From the NCBI GenBank assembly GCA_016717115.1, contig JADKGE010000007.1:186001-250000 (forward strand): a stretch of DNA of 64,000 nt, in the 5' to 3' direction. Each line of letters begins with the position of its first letter. The first letter of the stretch is position 1. The notes beneath the pieces are model-generated. The model did no database searches and was not told where the DNA came from. It was given only the letters and a program-made list of their open reading frames with translations. The stretch comes from Actinomycetota bacterium. Lineage in GTDB: Bacteria > Actinomycetota > Actinomycetes > S36-B12. Made by a program: the position numbers and the translations under genes. Of this stretch, positions 18,964-27,545 are shown piece by piece.

Positions 18964-20232
18964 ATGGATGAGCGTGAGCAGGTGCTGGCGGCCGCCCGCC
19001 GGGCTCGCACGGCCGCCGTCGACCTGAGGCAGCGCACTCGCAACGAGAAGGACGCCGCCCTGCTGGCCATGGCCGATGCCCTGGACAGGCGAACCGGCGA
19101 GATCGTCACTGCCAATGCGGCCGACGTGGACCGCGCCCGAGCCGCAGGGACGTCCGATGCGCTCGTCGATCGGCTGACCCTGACGGCGCCCCGGGTCGCG
19201 GCGATCGCGCAGGCGCTGCGTGACGTGGCCGGACTGGCCGATCCCGTGGGGGAGGTGATGCGCGGCTACGCCCTGCCCAACGGCCTGCAGGTGCGACAGG
19301 TGCGGGTCCCGCTCGGCGTCGTCGGGATGATCTACGAGGCCCGTCCCAACGTCACCGTCGACGCCGCCGGGCTGTGCCTGAAGAGCGGCAACGCGGCGCT
19401 CCTGCGCGGCTCGTCGTCGGCTGCCGCCAGCAACGCCGCGCTGATCGAGGTCATGCGAGACGCCGTCGAGTCCGTCGGCCTGCCCGCCGACGCGATCCAG
19501 ATGGTCCCGGGCGACACCCATGAGGCCGTGCGCCACCTGATGACCGCGCGCGGGCTCGTCGACGTGCTCATCCCTCGTGGCGGCGCCGACCTCATCCGCA
19601 GCGTGGTGGACAACTCGAGCGTGCCGGTGATCGAGACCGGGGTTGGCAACTGCCACGTCTACGTCGACAAGGACGCCGACATCGACAAGGCCGTCGCGAT
19701 CCTCCTCAACAGCAAGGCCCAGCGGGTCAGCGTGTGCAATGCGGCCGAGACGGTGCTCGTCCACGCACAGATCGCCGACGCGTTCCTTCCGCGGGCGCTA
19801 GAGGCGCTGCGCGAGGCCGGCGTCACGGTGCACGGCGACAGCCGGTTCGCGCTGCACGCGACCTCAGCCGGGGTCGGTTTCGCGGAGGTGACCGACGACG
19901 ACTGGGCGGCCGAGTACTACTCGCTGGACATCGCGGCGGGCATCGTCGACAGCCTCGACGACGCCCTCGCGCACATTCGCCGCTGGTCGTCCGGGCACAC
20001 CGAGGCGATCGTCACCGACAGCCAGTCGGCAGCCCAGCGCTTCATCGCGGGCGTCGACTCCGCCGCCGTGATGGTCAATGCGTCGACGCGGTTCACCGAC
20101 GGCGGGGAGTTCGGCTTCGGTGCCGAGATCGGGATCTCCACGCAGAAGCTGCATGCGCGCGGTCCTATGGGATTGACGGAGCTGACGACCAGCACGTACA
20201 TCGTCACCGGCGACGGGCACGTGCGGGGCTGA
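18964..20232 (+). CDS. proA: Gamma-glutamyl phosphate reductase
   Basis: ProA reduces glutamyl 5-phosphate to the semialdehyde in proline synthesis. The 422-residue enzyme shows the family stretches Y-E-A-R-P-N-V-T-V-D-A, K-S-G-N-A-A-L-L-R-G and the catalytic cysteine C258 in QRVSVCNAAET. ATG 18964 gives the usual N-terminus. A TANNNT promoter directly before the start suggests that it can be transcribed apart from proB. Confidence 0.95.
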   Translation: MDEREQVLAAARRARTAAVDLRQRTRNEKDAALLAMADALDRRTGEIVTANAADVDRARAAGTSDALVDRLTLTAPRVAAIAQALRDVAGLADPVGEVMRGYALPNGLQVRQVRVPLGVVGMIYEARPNVTVDAAGLCLKSGNAALLRGSSSAAASNAALIEVMRDAVESVGLPADAIQMVPGDTHEAVRHLMTARGLVDVLIPRGGADLIRSVVDNSSVPVIETGVGNCHVYVDKDADIDKAVAILLNSKAQRVSVCNAAETVLVHAQIADAFLPRALEALREAGVTVHGDSRFALHATSAGVGFAEVTDDDWAAEYYSLDIAAGIVDSLDDALAHIRRWSSGHTEAIVTDSQSAAQRFIAGVDSAAVMVNASTRFTDGGEFGFGAEIGISTQKLHARGPMGLTELTTSTYIVTGDGHVRG

Positions 20233-20263
20233 CGGACCTCGCCGCACCGGCTGGTCCGCGCAC

Positions 20264-20269
20264 TACAGT
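20264..20269 (+). promoter_or_regulatory. Candidate -10 element upstream of the small membrane protein gene
   Basis: TACAGT lies 61 bases before the start at 20330. No good -35 is visible. It could serve the 48-residue gene and nadD. Confidence 0.3.
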
Positions 20270-20329
20270 GGGCACCGTCACATCCGGCGTCGACGCACGC
20301 TGGAGCAGCAGCTCGCGGGAGGGCACCAC

Positions 20330-20476
20330 ATGGGCGTGATCAGCAGCGCGATCGTTCTTGCCGACGAGGCGGCGGCCGAGGGCTCTCAGGCCTCGCCGTG
20401 GCTGTTCGGCGCCACGGCACTCATCGCCCTCGTGGCGCTCCTCATCGTCACCATGATGATCAAGGTCGGCGACTAG
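20330..20476 (+). CDS. Small single-pass membrane protein (48 residues)
   Basis: The 48-residue product has a hydrophilic, acidic N-terminal half (A-D-E-A-A-A-E-G-S-Q) and one membrane segment (about residues 23-44, rich in A-L-I-V), ending in K-V-G-D. A GGGAGG-like ribosome-binding site lies upstream of ATG 20330. It sits between proA and nadD, a position where I recall small uncharacterised membrane proteins in other actinobacteria. Function unknown. Codon use and the clean start-stop frame support a real gene. Confidence 0.6.
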   Translation: MGVISSAIVLADEAAAEGSQASPWLFGATALIALVALLIVTMMIKVGD

Positions 20477-20525
20477 CCGCACGCCCCTCCCCGAGGCGTT
20501 TCCCCCACGAGCGGAGGTCCGGGTC

Positions 20526-21140
20526 ATGACCCACCACCGCATCGGAGTGATGGGCGGGTCCTTCGACCCCATCCACAACGGCCATCTCGTCGCCGCGTCG
20601 GAGGTGGCCCACCGCTTCGACCTCGATCGCGTCCTGTTCAGCCCGACCGGCCTGGCCTGGCGCAAGACCGCCGAGCACGCTGCCAGTGCCGAGCTCCGCT
20701 ACCTCATGACGGTGGTCGCGACCGCGGCGGACGCCCGCTTCGACGTGACCCGCGTGGACATCGACCGCCAGGGTCCGACCTACACGGTGGACACCCTGCG
20801 CGACCTGCAGGCGCAGTTCGTGCAGGAGCACCCGGACGACACCGCCTCGTGGTTCTTCATCACGGGGGCCGATGCCCTCGCCGACATCGTGGCGTGGCGC
20901 GATCCCGACCAGATCCTCGCCCATGCGCACCTCATCGGCGTGACGCGCCCCGGGCACGAGCTCGCCGACCCGGGCCTGCCCGCGGGAGCGGCCACGCTGG
21001 TCGAGGTGCCCGCGCTGGCGATCTCGTCGACGGACATCCGGGCCAGGGTCGGCCGCGGGGAGCCGATCCGCTACCTCGTGCCCGCGGGCGTGCAGCACCT
21101 CATCGCCAAGCACGGCCTCTACGCCGCCCCCCAGCCGTAG
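20526..21140 (+). CDS. nadD: Nicotinate-nucleotide adenylyltransferase
   Basis: NadD joins ATP with nicotinate mononucleotide in NAD synthesis. The 204-residue enzyme has the nucleotidyltransferase signature GGSFDPIHNGHL (residues 10-21) and the C-terminal ISSTDIRARV motif. Length is normal. The gene lies upstream of the LytR_C protein and rsfS, the common actinobacterial order. Confidence 0.95.
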   Translation: MTHHRIGVMGGSFDPIHNGHLVAASEVAHRFDLDRVLFSPTGLAWRKTAEHAASAELRYLMTVVATAADARFDVTRVDIDRQGPTYTVDTLRDLQAQFVQEHPDDTASWFFITGADALADIVAWRDPDQILAHAHLIGVTRPGHELADPGLPAGAATLVEVPALAISSTDIRARVGRGEPIRYLVPAGVQHLIAKHGLYAAPQP

Positions 21141-21148
21141 CCGGCGAT

Positions 21149-21190
21149 GGACCCCTCGTGACGGACCCCTCGTGACGGACTCATCGTGAC
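21149..21190. repeat. Three tandem 14-bp repeats before the LytR_C-type gene
   Basis: Three units of 14 bp start at 21149, 21163 and 21177. The first two are identical (GGACCCCTCGTGAC) and the third differs at two or three bases. The last unit abuts the GTG start at 21191, so each copy also offers an upstream GTG codon. Confidence 0.7.
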
Positions 21191-22282
21191 GTGCCTGCCG
21201 TGACCGAACCCACCGAGCACGGCTTCCCGTGGCGCATGACGGCGCTGGTCGCCGCCGTCGTCATCGCTTCCACGGCCATCGCGGGCGTCATCCTGGCGCG
21301 CAACGGCGTCGAGGGCGTCGATCCGTCGACGGCCTCGATCTTCACGCCGGCGCCGAACCTGCTCCCGGTCGAGAAGCAGCGGCAGGTCACGGTGCTGCTG
21401 CAGATCCGCGACAAGAACAAGGAGGTCTCGAGCAGCGTCCTGTTCGGCGCCGGGGCCAACACCGGGTTCGTGGCGGAGCTGCTGCTGCCGCGCACCCTCC
21501 TGCTGCCGACGGTTCCGCCCGTCCAGCTCCAGAACGCCAACGGCCCCCGCGGGCCGGTACGACCCGACTACCCGTTGCAGACGCTCCTCGGGGTGCAGAT
21601 CGATGCCAGCATCGAGCTCGACCGGCTGGCCTGGGCCGGGCTCATCGACTCCACGGGTGCGCTGGCCGACCCGGCCAACGGGGAGAGCGCGAGCGCCTTC
21701 CCGCTGGTGGTCGCGAGGGTCCTCGCGGCGCTGCCCGCGGACGAGGAGACCCTGGGCCAGCTGCTGACGAGCATGGGGTCCATGGCTCCGACCACGGTGA
21801 CCAACGAGGATGCCAGCCACCTGCTGGCCGTGATCGGCGCCGGCCTGCGCACCATGCCCGTGAAGCGCGACGTCCTGCCCGTCACGTACCTGCGGGCCGG
21901 GGATGCCCAGGCCGCTGTCGCCCGCCAGCCGGACACCGACGAACTCATGGCCGACCTGTTCCCTCGAGCCCTCCTCCAGCCCGGGCATCCGGGGCCGGTG
22001 CGCGTGGTCGTCGAGCGGGCCGGTGCCGGTCTGGGGTCGGCCACGGCGGCCCGCATCACCCTGGCGGAGGCGGGTTTTGGGGCCGTCGACGGCCAGCCGG
22101 TGCTGCGCAGTCTCACGTCGTCGGTCGTCTACGTCCCCGACGACGCGGCCAGCACCGTGCAGCGCGGCAAGGATGTGGCGGCGGCGCTGGGCCTGCCGCC
22201 CGCCTCTGTGGTCGTCGACGGGGCGGAGGGGGCCACCGTCGACGTGCGCCTCGTGCTCGGCAGCGACTTCTCGCCCGTGTGA
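21191..22282 (+). CDS. LytR_C-domain membrane protein (LCP-like, degenerate)
   Basis: The 363-residue protein has one N-terminal membrane segment (about 16-34) and an extracytoplasmic part. The middle region resembles a divergent LCP (LytR-CpsA-Psr) domain but lacks the clear arginine-rich phosphate-binding motifs. The C-terminus (about 268-355, starting V-R-V-V-V-E-R-A-G and A-R-I-T-L-A-E-A-G-F) fits the LytR_C fold. LCP proteins transfer polymers to peptidoglycan; whether this one is catalytic is doubtful. GTG 21191 is the first start after the tandem repeat, and GTG 21200 is possible. It precedes rsfS, as LytR-like genes often do. Confidence 0.65.
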   Translation: MPAVTEPTEHGFPWRMTALVAAVVIASTAIAGVILARNGVEGVDPSTASIFTPAPNLLPVEKQRQVTVLLQIRDKNKEVSSSVLFGAGANTGFVAELLLPRTLLLPTVPPVQLQNANGPRGPVRPDYPLQTLLGVQIDASIELDRLAWAGLIDSTGALADPANGESASAFPLVVARVLAALPADEETLGQLLTSMGSMAPTTVTNEDASHLLAVIGAGLRTMPVKRDVLPVTYLRAGDAQAAVARQPDTDELMADLFPRALLQPGHPGPVRVVVERAGAGLGSATAARITLAEAGFGAVDGQPVLRSLTSSVVYVPDDAASTVQRGKDVAAALGLPPASVVVDGAEGATVDVRLVLGSDFSPV

Positions 22283-22343
22283 GAGGGTTGACCGTCTTGA
22301 TCGCCTGCGTTCAGCAGGCGTCCACTACCCGTAGGGAAACCCT

Positions 22344-22745
22344 GTGACCGCAAGCACCGAAGCCGTTGCCGCAGCGATCGCCGCCGCCGAGGCTGCGTCC
22401 GACAAGCTGGCCGAGGACATCGTCGCGATCGACGTGAGCGAGAAGCTCGTCATCACCGACGTCTTCGTGCTCTGCTCGGCGGCCAACGAGCGTCAGGTCA
22501 AGGCCGTGGTCGACGGGGTGGAGGAGCGGTTGCACGGCATGGGCAGCAAGCCCCTGCGCCGCGAGGGCGAGGCGGAGGGCCGCTGGGTGCTCCTCGATTT
22601 CGGGGACATCGTCGTGCACGTGCAGCTCGCCGAGGAGCGCATCCACTACGCCATCGAGCGCCTGTGGAAGGACTGCCCGTTCATCGCCCTGCCGGAGGCG
22701 GTGAACCAGGGCCGTCGTCGGCCCGACGTGAGGGACGCCCAGTGA
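22344..22745 (+). CDS. rsfS: Ribosome silencing factor RsfS
   Basis: RsfS binds L14 and blocks subunit joining during nutrient limitation. The 133-residue protein contains the family core, with V-I-T-D-V-F-V-L-C-S-A-A-N and the stretch W-V-L-L-D-F-G-D-I-V-V-H. GTG 22344 follows a TAGGGA sequence that could be ribosome-binding. The stop overlaps the next start (GTGA), so it is coupled to the phosphatase gene. Confidence 0.93.
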   Translation: MTASTEAVAAAIAAAEAASDKLAEDIVAIDVSEKLVITDVFVLCSAANERQVKAVVDGVEERLHGMGSKPLRREGEAEGRWVLLDFGDIVVHVQLAEERIHYAIERLWKDCPFIALPEAVNQGRRRPDVRDAQ

Positions 22746-23434
22746 GCGCCCGAGGCCAGGGCGCCTCTACGTGGGGCGATCGGCTCGGTGCAGCGCGCCT
22801 GGTGGTGTTCTGGCGGCATGGGCGCACGTCCTGGAATGCCGAGCGGCGCTTCCAAGGCCAGACGGACATCCCGCTGGACGACGCCGGCCTCGGTCAGGCC
22901 GCGCGGGCGGCCAAGGCCCTCGCCCGCCTGACGCCCCATCGCCTGGTGTCCTCCGACCTCATGCGGGCCCGGGCGACGGCCGATGCGCTGTCCGCCCTCA
23001 CCGGCCTGGAGGTGCTGACGGACGTGGGCCTTCGGGAGACCTTCGCCGGCGACTGGGAGGGGCTCACCCGAAGCGAGTTGGAGCATCGCTTCGGCGACGA
23101 GCTCTCGCAGTGGGGCGCCGGGGCCGACGTGCGTCCTGGTGGCGGCGAGACCCGCGTCGAGGTGGCCGTGCGGGTCGTCGAGGCGGTCGAGCGCGCGCTG
23201 ACCGACGTGGCCCCGGGCCAGACGCTCGTGGTGGCCACCCACGGCGGCGCGGCCCGCGCGGGCATCGGCGCACTTCTGGGGCTGCCGCCCGAGCACTGGG
23301 CGGCGCTCGGAGTGCTCACCAACTGCGCCTGGTCGGTCCTGCAGGAGAACGTCTCCGGCGTAGGGCCGCCCTGGCGCCTGCAGGAGTACAACGCCGGCAC
23401 GCTGCCCCAGACCGCCCTCGCCGACGACCGCTGA
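22742..23434 (+). CDS. Histidine phosphatase family protein (phosphoglycerate mutase-like)
   Basis: The 230-residue protein carries the catalytic RHGRTSWN motif, the acidic loop with R-E-T-F-A-G-D-W-E-G and the second histidine in V-A-T-H-G-G-A. The family includes cofactor-dependent mutases and broad phosphatases; the sequence does not settle the substrate. It overlaps rsfS by four bases, the usual actinobacterial pairing, and precedes the tRNA-Ala gene. Confidence 0.88.
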   Translation: MSARGQGASTWGDRLGAARLVVFWRHGRTSWNAERRFQGQTDIPLDDAGLGQAARAAKALARLTPHRLVSSDLMRARATADALSALTGLEVLTDVGLRETFAGDWEGLTRSELEHRFGDELSQWGAGADVRPGGGETRVEVAVRVVEAVERALTDVAPGQTLVVATHGGAARAGIGALLGLPPEHWAALGVLTNCAWSVLQENVSGVGPPWRLQEYNAGTLPQTALADDR

Positions 23435-23444
23435 CCGCGTCTTG

Positions 23445-23450
23445 TATAGT
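23445..23450 (+). promoter_or_regulatory. -10 element for tRNA-Ala
   Basis: TATAGT is 14 bases before the mature tRNA 5' end. It is a strong -10 match. No clear -35 is seen. Confidence 0.55.
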
Positions 23451-23464
23451 TCCAACTCCCGTAA

Positions 23465-23537
23465 GGGGCTGTAGCGCAGTTGGTAGCGCACCTCCATGGC
23501 ATGGAGGGGGTCAGGGGTTCGAATCCCCTCAGCTCCA
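23465..23537 (+). tRNA. tRNA-Ala (anticodon GGC)
   Basis: A complete cloverleaf can be drawn. The acceptor stem is GGGGCTG with CAGCTCC (one G-T pair). The D arm is GCGC/GCGC. The anticodon stem CCTCC/GGAGG holds the loop ATGGCAT with anticodon GGC, which reads GCC. The T arm AGGGG/CCCCT holds loop TTCGAAT. The discriminator base is A, and CCA is not encoded. Confidence 0.95.
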
Positions 23538-23599
23538 CAAAGTAGGTCAGGATTCGAGGAGTAGCCGCGCAGCGGCGACGGGGTCCCCTCAGCTCCACA
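23524..23599. repeat. Direct repeat of the tRNA-Ala 3' end (possible att remnant)
   Basis: The 16-bp sequence TCCCCTCAGCTCCACA at 23524-23539 (end of the tRNA) is repeated exactly at 23584-23599. A degenerate piece resembling the T-arm (GGTCAGGATTCGA) lies between the copies. Duplication of a tRNA 3' end is the classic footprint of integrase-mediated insertion. No integrase gene is present in the 60-bp interval or in the window. Confidence 0.6.
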
Positions 23600-23771
23600 C
23601 TCTCCACACTCTTCACGCGCCCCTGGTGGCCGGGCGAGGACGCCGGAAACCCTCGACGTGATGCCCCGGGCCAGCGACGCTTGAGCATGAGTGGACAAGG
23701 GCGGCGATGCTACCGTTATGGCAGCAGTTCGTGGGATTCTTCTGCCGTGCCGCAGGGTCGAGGGGGTCGTG

Positions 23772-26700
23772 ATGTTTCGACGCAAGGGCTCTCGAGCCCG
23801 CACGTCGCCATCATCGACCCCGGCCCGCGGCTGGGGCGACCGCGGCGTCACGGCGGTCGAGTACGCCCTCATCGCGTCCCTCGTGGTCCTCGTCACGTTC
23901 GGTGCGGTTCGCCTCCTGAACAATGCCGCGACGAACAGTTACGACTCGGCAGAGACGCAGATCGGCGATCCGGCCACCATCTGCAGCATCGACAAGTGGT
24001 ACAACGCGACCGAGGACAGGTGCGACCCGAAGACCGCCTGCGACACCGCTACCCAGTGGTACGACGTGGACACCAACACGTGCGCGGCCTTCGCCATCTG
24101 CGCCAGCCCCACCGCGTGGCGCAACCCGTTGACCAATACCTGCGAGGCGACCGCCGACTGCAGCACAAGTCCCGGCACGTACCTCGACACGGCCTCCAAC
24201 ACCTGCCTACCGATCCAGGGCGCATCGGCGCCCAACCTCTCCGCCGTCGCGGGCGTGAAGAGGGTCGACCTGTCCTGGACGGCCCCCACCGTGACGGGGG
24301 GCGGTGCCATCACCGGGTACTCAGTGCAGAGATCGCTCGACGGCACCACCTGGACGAACATCACCTACGCCAGCGCCCTGCCGCCGGCGACCACCCTCCC
24401 GGTCACCGGCCTGCTTGACGGAACGAAGTACTTCTTCCAGGTGGCGGCGATCACGACCGTCACGGGAGCGTACGGATCAGCCGTGGCGACGACCACAGGA
24501 CAGCCTGTGGTGACGGCCGTGACCCCGAACTCCGGTCCGTTGGGTGGCCTCACGCTCATCACGATCACGGGCACCGGCTACATGACGGGCGCGACGGTGA
24601 CGGTTGGCGGAAACGCCGCCACGGCCGTGACCATGGTGAACTCCACCAAGATCACCGCAAGGACGCCGCCGGGCACATCGGGCGGCAAGGCCGTCACGGT
24701 CACGAATCCGAACACCCTGGCGGGGACGCTGCCCTCGCCGGCCTTCACCTACGTCGCGTCGCCCTCGGCAACGACCCTCGCCCCGACCACGGTGACCAGC
24801 AGCACGGCCCGGCTCAACGGGACGGTCAACGCCAACGGTGCCTCGACGACCGTGACGTTCTGCTACGGCCTGTCCACCACGCTCAGCCCCTGCACGCCGG
24901 TGAACGCCACGCCCCTCACCGTCACGGGCTCCAGCCCGACGTCTGTTCTGGCGAACGTTTCCGGCCTCACGGCGAACAGGAACTACTACTTCAGGGTGTC
25001 GGCGGTCAATGCCAACGGCACGACGCCGGGCAGCATCATGCAGTTCACCACCCTGCCGGCCCTTCCCACCGGCCAGGCCGTCTCGAGCCCGAGCAAGGGC
25101 CTGTTGACGGCAACATGGTCGACCATCCCCAACGACGGTGGCAGTCCGCCCGCGGTCTACCGCGTTCAGATCGATCCGATGACCGGCACCACGTGCTCGA
25201 CGAATGGCGCGGACTACGGCAGCGACCAGACCACCACCGCGGGCTCGCTCACGTTCACGGGTCTCACCGGGTCGAAGTACTGCGCCAGAGTGCGAGCGGA
25301 GAACAGCGCAGGGACCAGTGCCTGGACCTCCGGCGCCGGCCCGGCCACCGTGCTAGCCCCGACGGTCCCGGGCGCGCCGACCGGTGTCGTCGGCACACCG
25401 GGCAACACGTCCGTGTCGTTGTCGTGGACGGCTCCTGCGGACAACGGCGGAAGCGTCATCACGGACTACGTGGTGCAGAGGTCGGCCAATGGCTCGAGTG
25501 GTTGGACGACGGTCACTGATGGCGTGAGCTCTGCGACGACCGTCACAGTGACGGGCCTGACGAACGGCAACACGTACTACTTCAGGGTGGCCGCGAAGAA
25601 CGCGATCGGCACGGGTGCCAACTCCGCCGTCTCAGCGGTCGTCACCCCCGGTACGACTGTGCCGGGCGCACCCACCGGGTTGACCAGGACTTCGGGTCGA
25701 GGCTCCGTCGCGCTGTCGTGGACGGCTCCCGCGGACAACGGTGGGAGAGCGATCACGGACTACGTGGTGCAGTACTCGACGAGCCGTACCGGCGGATGGA
25801 CGACGTTCGCCGATGGCGTGAGCACCGCGACGACGGCCACCGTGACCGGGTTGACGAACGGCACGGTGTACTACTTCCGGGTGGCGGCGACGAACTCCAA
25901 CGGTACGGGTCCCTACTCGACCATTTCCACGGGTGTGCGGCCGACGGCGGTGGTCCCAGGGGCGCCGACGGCCGTGTCCGGCACCGCACGCAACCGCTCG
26001 GTGGCATTGACGTGGACCGCTCCGGGTGACAACGGCGGGAGCGCGATCACCGACTACATGGTGCAGTACTCGACGAGCAACACCGGTCCGTGGACCTCCT
26101 TCGTGGATGGCGTGAGCACCGCAACGATCGCCACGGTGACCGGGCTGACGAACGGCACGCTCTACTACTTCCGCGTGGCCGCGAAGAATGCCATCGGCAC
26201 GGGCCCGTACTCGACCGTCTCGGCGGGAGTGCGCCCGGCCATCGCGCCGCCCGGCCCGCCGACCAATGTCGATGCTGTCATGACCGTGGATGGGACCATC
26301 AGGACCTCATGGATCGCGCCCATCGACAACGGTGGCGCGACGATCTCGGGCTACGTGGTCGACTTCGAGCGCACGGGGGTCACGGCGGGCACGATCTGCA
26401 CCAGTGCTCTCAGTTACAACGACGCCCAGGCGACGGCGGGGGCATTGGCGGTCTTCGTGGCCGAAGCGGGGCTGGGCTCGTCGTGGTACTGCGTGCGGGT
26501 CTACGCCGACAACTCCTCCACGGGCACGCCCAACTACGCCTACACCGGCCCCGTGTTTTCGGCCACGCCGGCAAAGCCGGCTGCGCCCTCGCCGTTCAGC
26601 GCCACTCGGACGGCGGCCGGGACGCTAACCTCGTCGTGGGGGACCCCGTTCGATGGTGGATCGGCGATCACGGGCTACACGCTGCAGTTCGAGAGCGATG

Positions 26701-27545
26701 GCATCACGGGCGGGTCGACGTGCACCGCCTCGAGCGGCAACTTCACGAATGCGACGGACTCGGCCCTGGCCGGGGAGACCTCGGAGGCGACAACGGGGTT
26801 GGGTAGTTCGTGGTACTGCGTGCGGATCTTCGCGACGAACGCCGCGACGGGCACCACCAACTACGCCTACGCCGGCCCGGCTTACTCGGGTACTCCGGTC
26901 AAGCCGGATGCGCCGGATTCGTTCGATGTGTCGCGAACGGCGGTCGGGACACTGACCTCGACGTGGGGGACCCCATTCGATGGTGGATCGGCGATCACCG
27001 GCTACACGCTGCAGTTCGAGAGCGATGGCATCACGGGCCGCTCCACCTGCACCGCCTCGAGCGGCAACTTCACGAATGCGACGGACTCGGCCCTCGCCGG
27101 AGCGACCTCCGAGGCAACCACCGGGCTGAACAGCAGGTGGTACTGCGTGCGGATCTTCGCGACGAACGCCGCTACGGGCACCACCAACTACGCTTACGCC
27201 GGCCCGGCTTACTCGGGTACGCCGGTCAAGCCGGATGCCCCCGGTTCGTTCAACGGCAGCAAGGCGGCCGCCCTGCTGCTGAGGGCGGTGTGGACGACCC
27301 CCTTCGACGGCGGCTCGGCCCTCACCGGATACATGATCGATGTCGAGGATGACGGCATCACGAACGGTACGAGTTGCGGTACTGGCCAGGTGTACGACGA
27401 CGTGTCCGCCTCAGCGGCCTACAACCTGACGACGGTGGACGTTGCTGTACCCACGGCGAGCCGGGTGTGTGTACGCATATACGCGACAAACGGCGTGGCG
27501 ACGGGTACTACCCAATATGCGTATAGGAAGGTGGACCTCCGCTAG
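23772..27545 (+). CDS. Giant surface-type protein: Flp-pilin-like N-terminus, Cys repeats, fibronectin III and TIG domains
   Basis: I do not know a named family for this 1257-residue protein. Residues 25-48 look like a Flp/Tad prepilin: G25 then V-T-A-V-E-Y-A-L-I-A-S, with glutamate at +5 of the predicted cleavage site and a hydrophobic helix. Residues 71-145 hold four repeats of about 20 residues, each C-x12-14-C with W or Y inside and T-N-T-C or similar at the end. Then come one fibronectin III domain (about 150-245), one IPT/TIG domain (about 246-330) and about nine more fibronectin III domains. The last ones are near-identical 109-residue units. No sortase signal or C-terminal membrane anchor is seen. 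It may be assembled in a pilus or anchored by its N-terminal helix. ATG 23772 was chosen just before the basic leader. An adhesin role is inferred. Confidence 0.85.
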   Translation: MFRRKGSRARTSPSSTPARGWGDRGVTAVEYALIASLVVLVTFGAVRLLNNAATNSYDSAETQIGDPATICSIDKWYNATEDRCDPKTACDTATQWYDVDTNTCAAFAICASPTAWRNPLTNTCEATADCSTSPGTYLDTASNTCLPIQGASAPNLSAVAGVKRVDLSWTAPTVTGGGAITGYSVQRSLDGTTWTNITYASALPPATTLPVTGLLDGTKYFFQVAAITTVTGAYGSAVATTTGQPVVTAVTPNSGPLGGLTLITITGTGYMTGATVTVGGNAATAVTMVNSTKITARTPPGTSGGKAVTVTNPNTLAGTLPSPAFTYVASPSATTLAPTTVTSSTARLNGTVNANGASTTVTFCYGLSTTLSPCTPVNATPLTVTGSSPTSVLANVSGLTANRNYYFRVSAVNANGTTPGSIMQFTTLPALPTGQAVSSPSKGLLTATWSTIPNDGGSPPAVYRVQIDPMTGTTCSTNGADYGSDQTTTAGSLTFTGLTGSKYCARVRAENSAGTSAWTSGAGPATVLAPTVPGAPTGVVGTPGNTSVSLSWTAPADNGGSVITDYVVQRSANGSSGWTTVTDGVSSATTVTVTGLTNGNTYYFRVAAKNAIGTGANSAVSAVVTPGTTVPGAPTGLTRTSGRGSVALSWTAPADNGGRAITDYVVQYSTSRTGGWTTFADGVSTATTATVTGLTNGTVYYFRVAATNSNGTGPYSTISTGVRPTAVVPGAPTAVSGTARNRSVALTWTAPGDNGGSAITDYMVQYSTSNTGPWTSFVDGVSTATIATVTGLTNGTLYYFRVAAKNAIGTGPYSTVSAGVRPAIAPPGPPTNVDAVMTVDGTIRTSWIAPIDNGGATISGYVVDFERTGVTAGTICTSALSYNDAQATAGALAVFVAEAGLGSSWYCVRVYADNSSTGTPNYAYTGPVFSATPAKPAAPSPFSATRTAAGTLTSSWGTPFDGGSAITGYTLQFESDGITGGSTCTASSGNFTNATDSALAGETSEATTGLGSSWYCVRIFATNAATGTTNYAYAGPAYSGTPVKPDAPDSFDVSRTAVGTLTSTWGTPFDGGSAITGYTLQFESDGITGRSTCTASSGNFTNATDSALAGATSEATTGLNSRWYCVRIFATNAATGTTNYAYAGPAYSGTPVKPDAPGSFNGSKAAALLLRAVWTTPFDGGSALTGYMIDVEDDGITNGTSCGTGQVYDDVSASAAYNLTTVDVAVPTASRVCVRIYATNGVATGTTQYAYRKVDLR
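26576..27229 (+). repeat. Near-identical 327-bp tandem duplication inside the fibronectin III gene
   Basis: Bases about 26576-26902 and 26903-27229 align with a constant offset of 327 bases (109 codons, one fibronectin III domain), with long identical stretches. This marks a recent in-frame domain duplication. Less similar units of about 290 bp lie at 25370-26240. Confidence 0.8.

Noticed and set aside
23538..23771. Second, complete tRNA gene downstream of tRNA-Ala
   Set aside because: Only the 3' acceptor and part of a T-arm-like segment are repeated; no cloverleaf can be formed.
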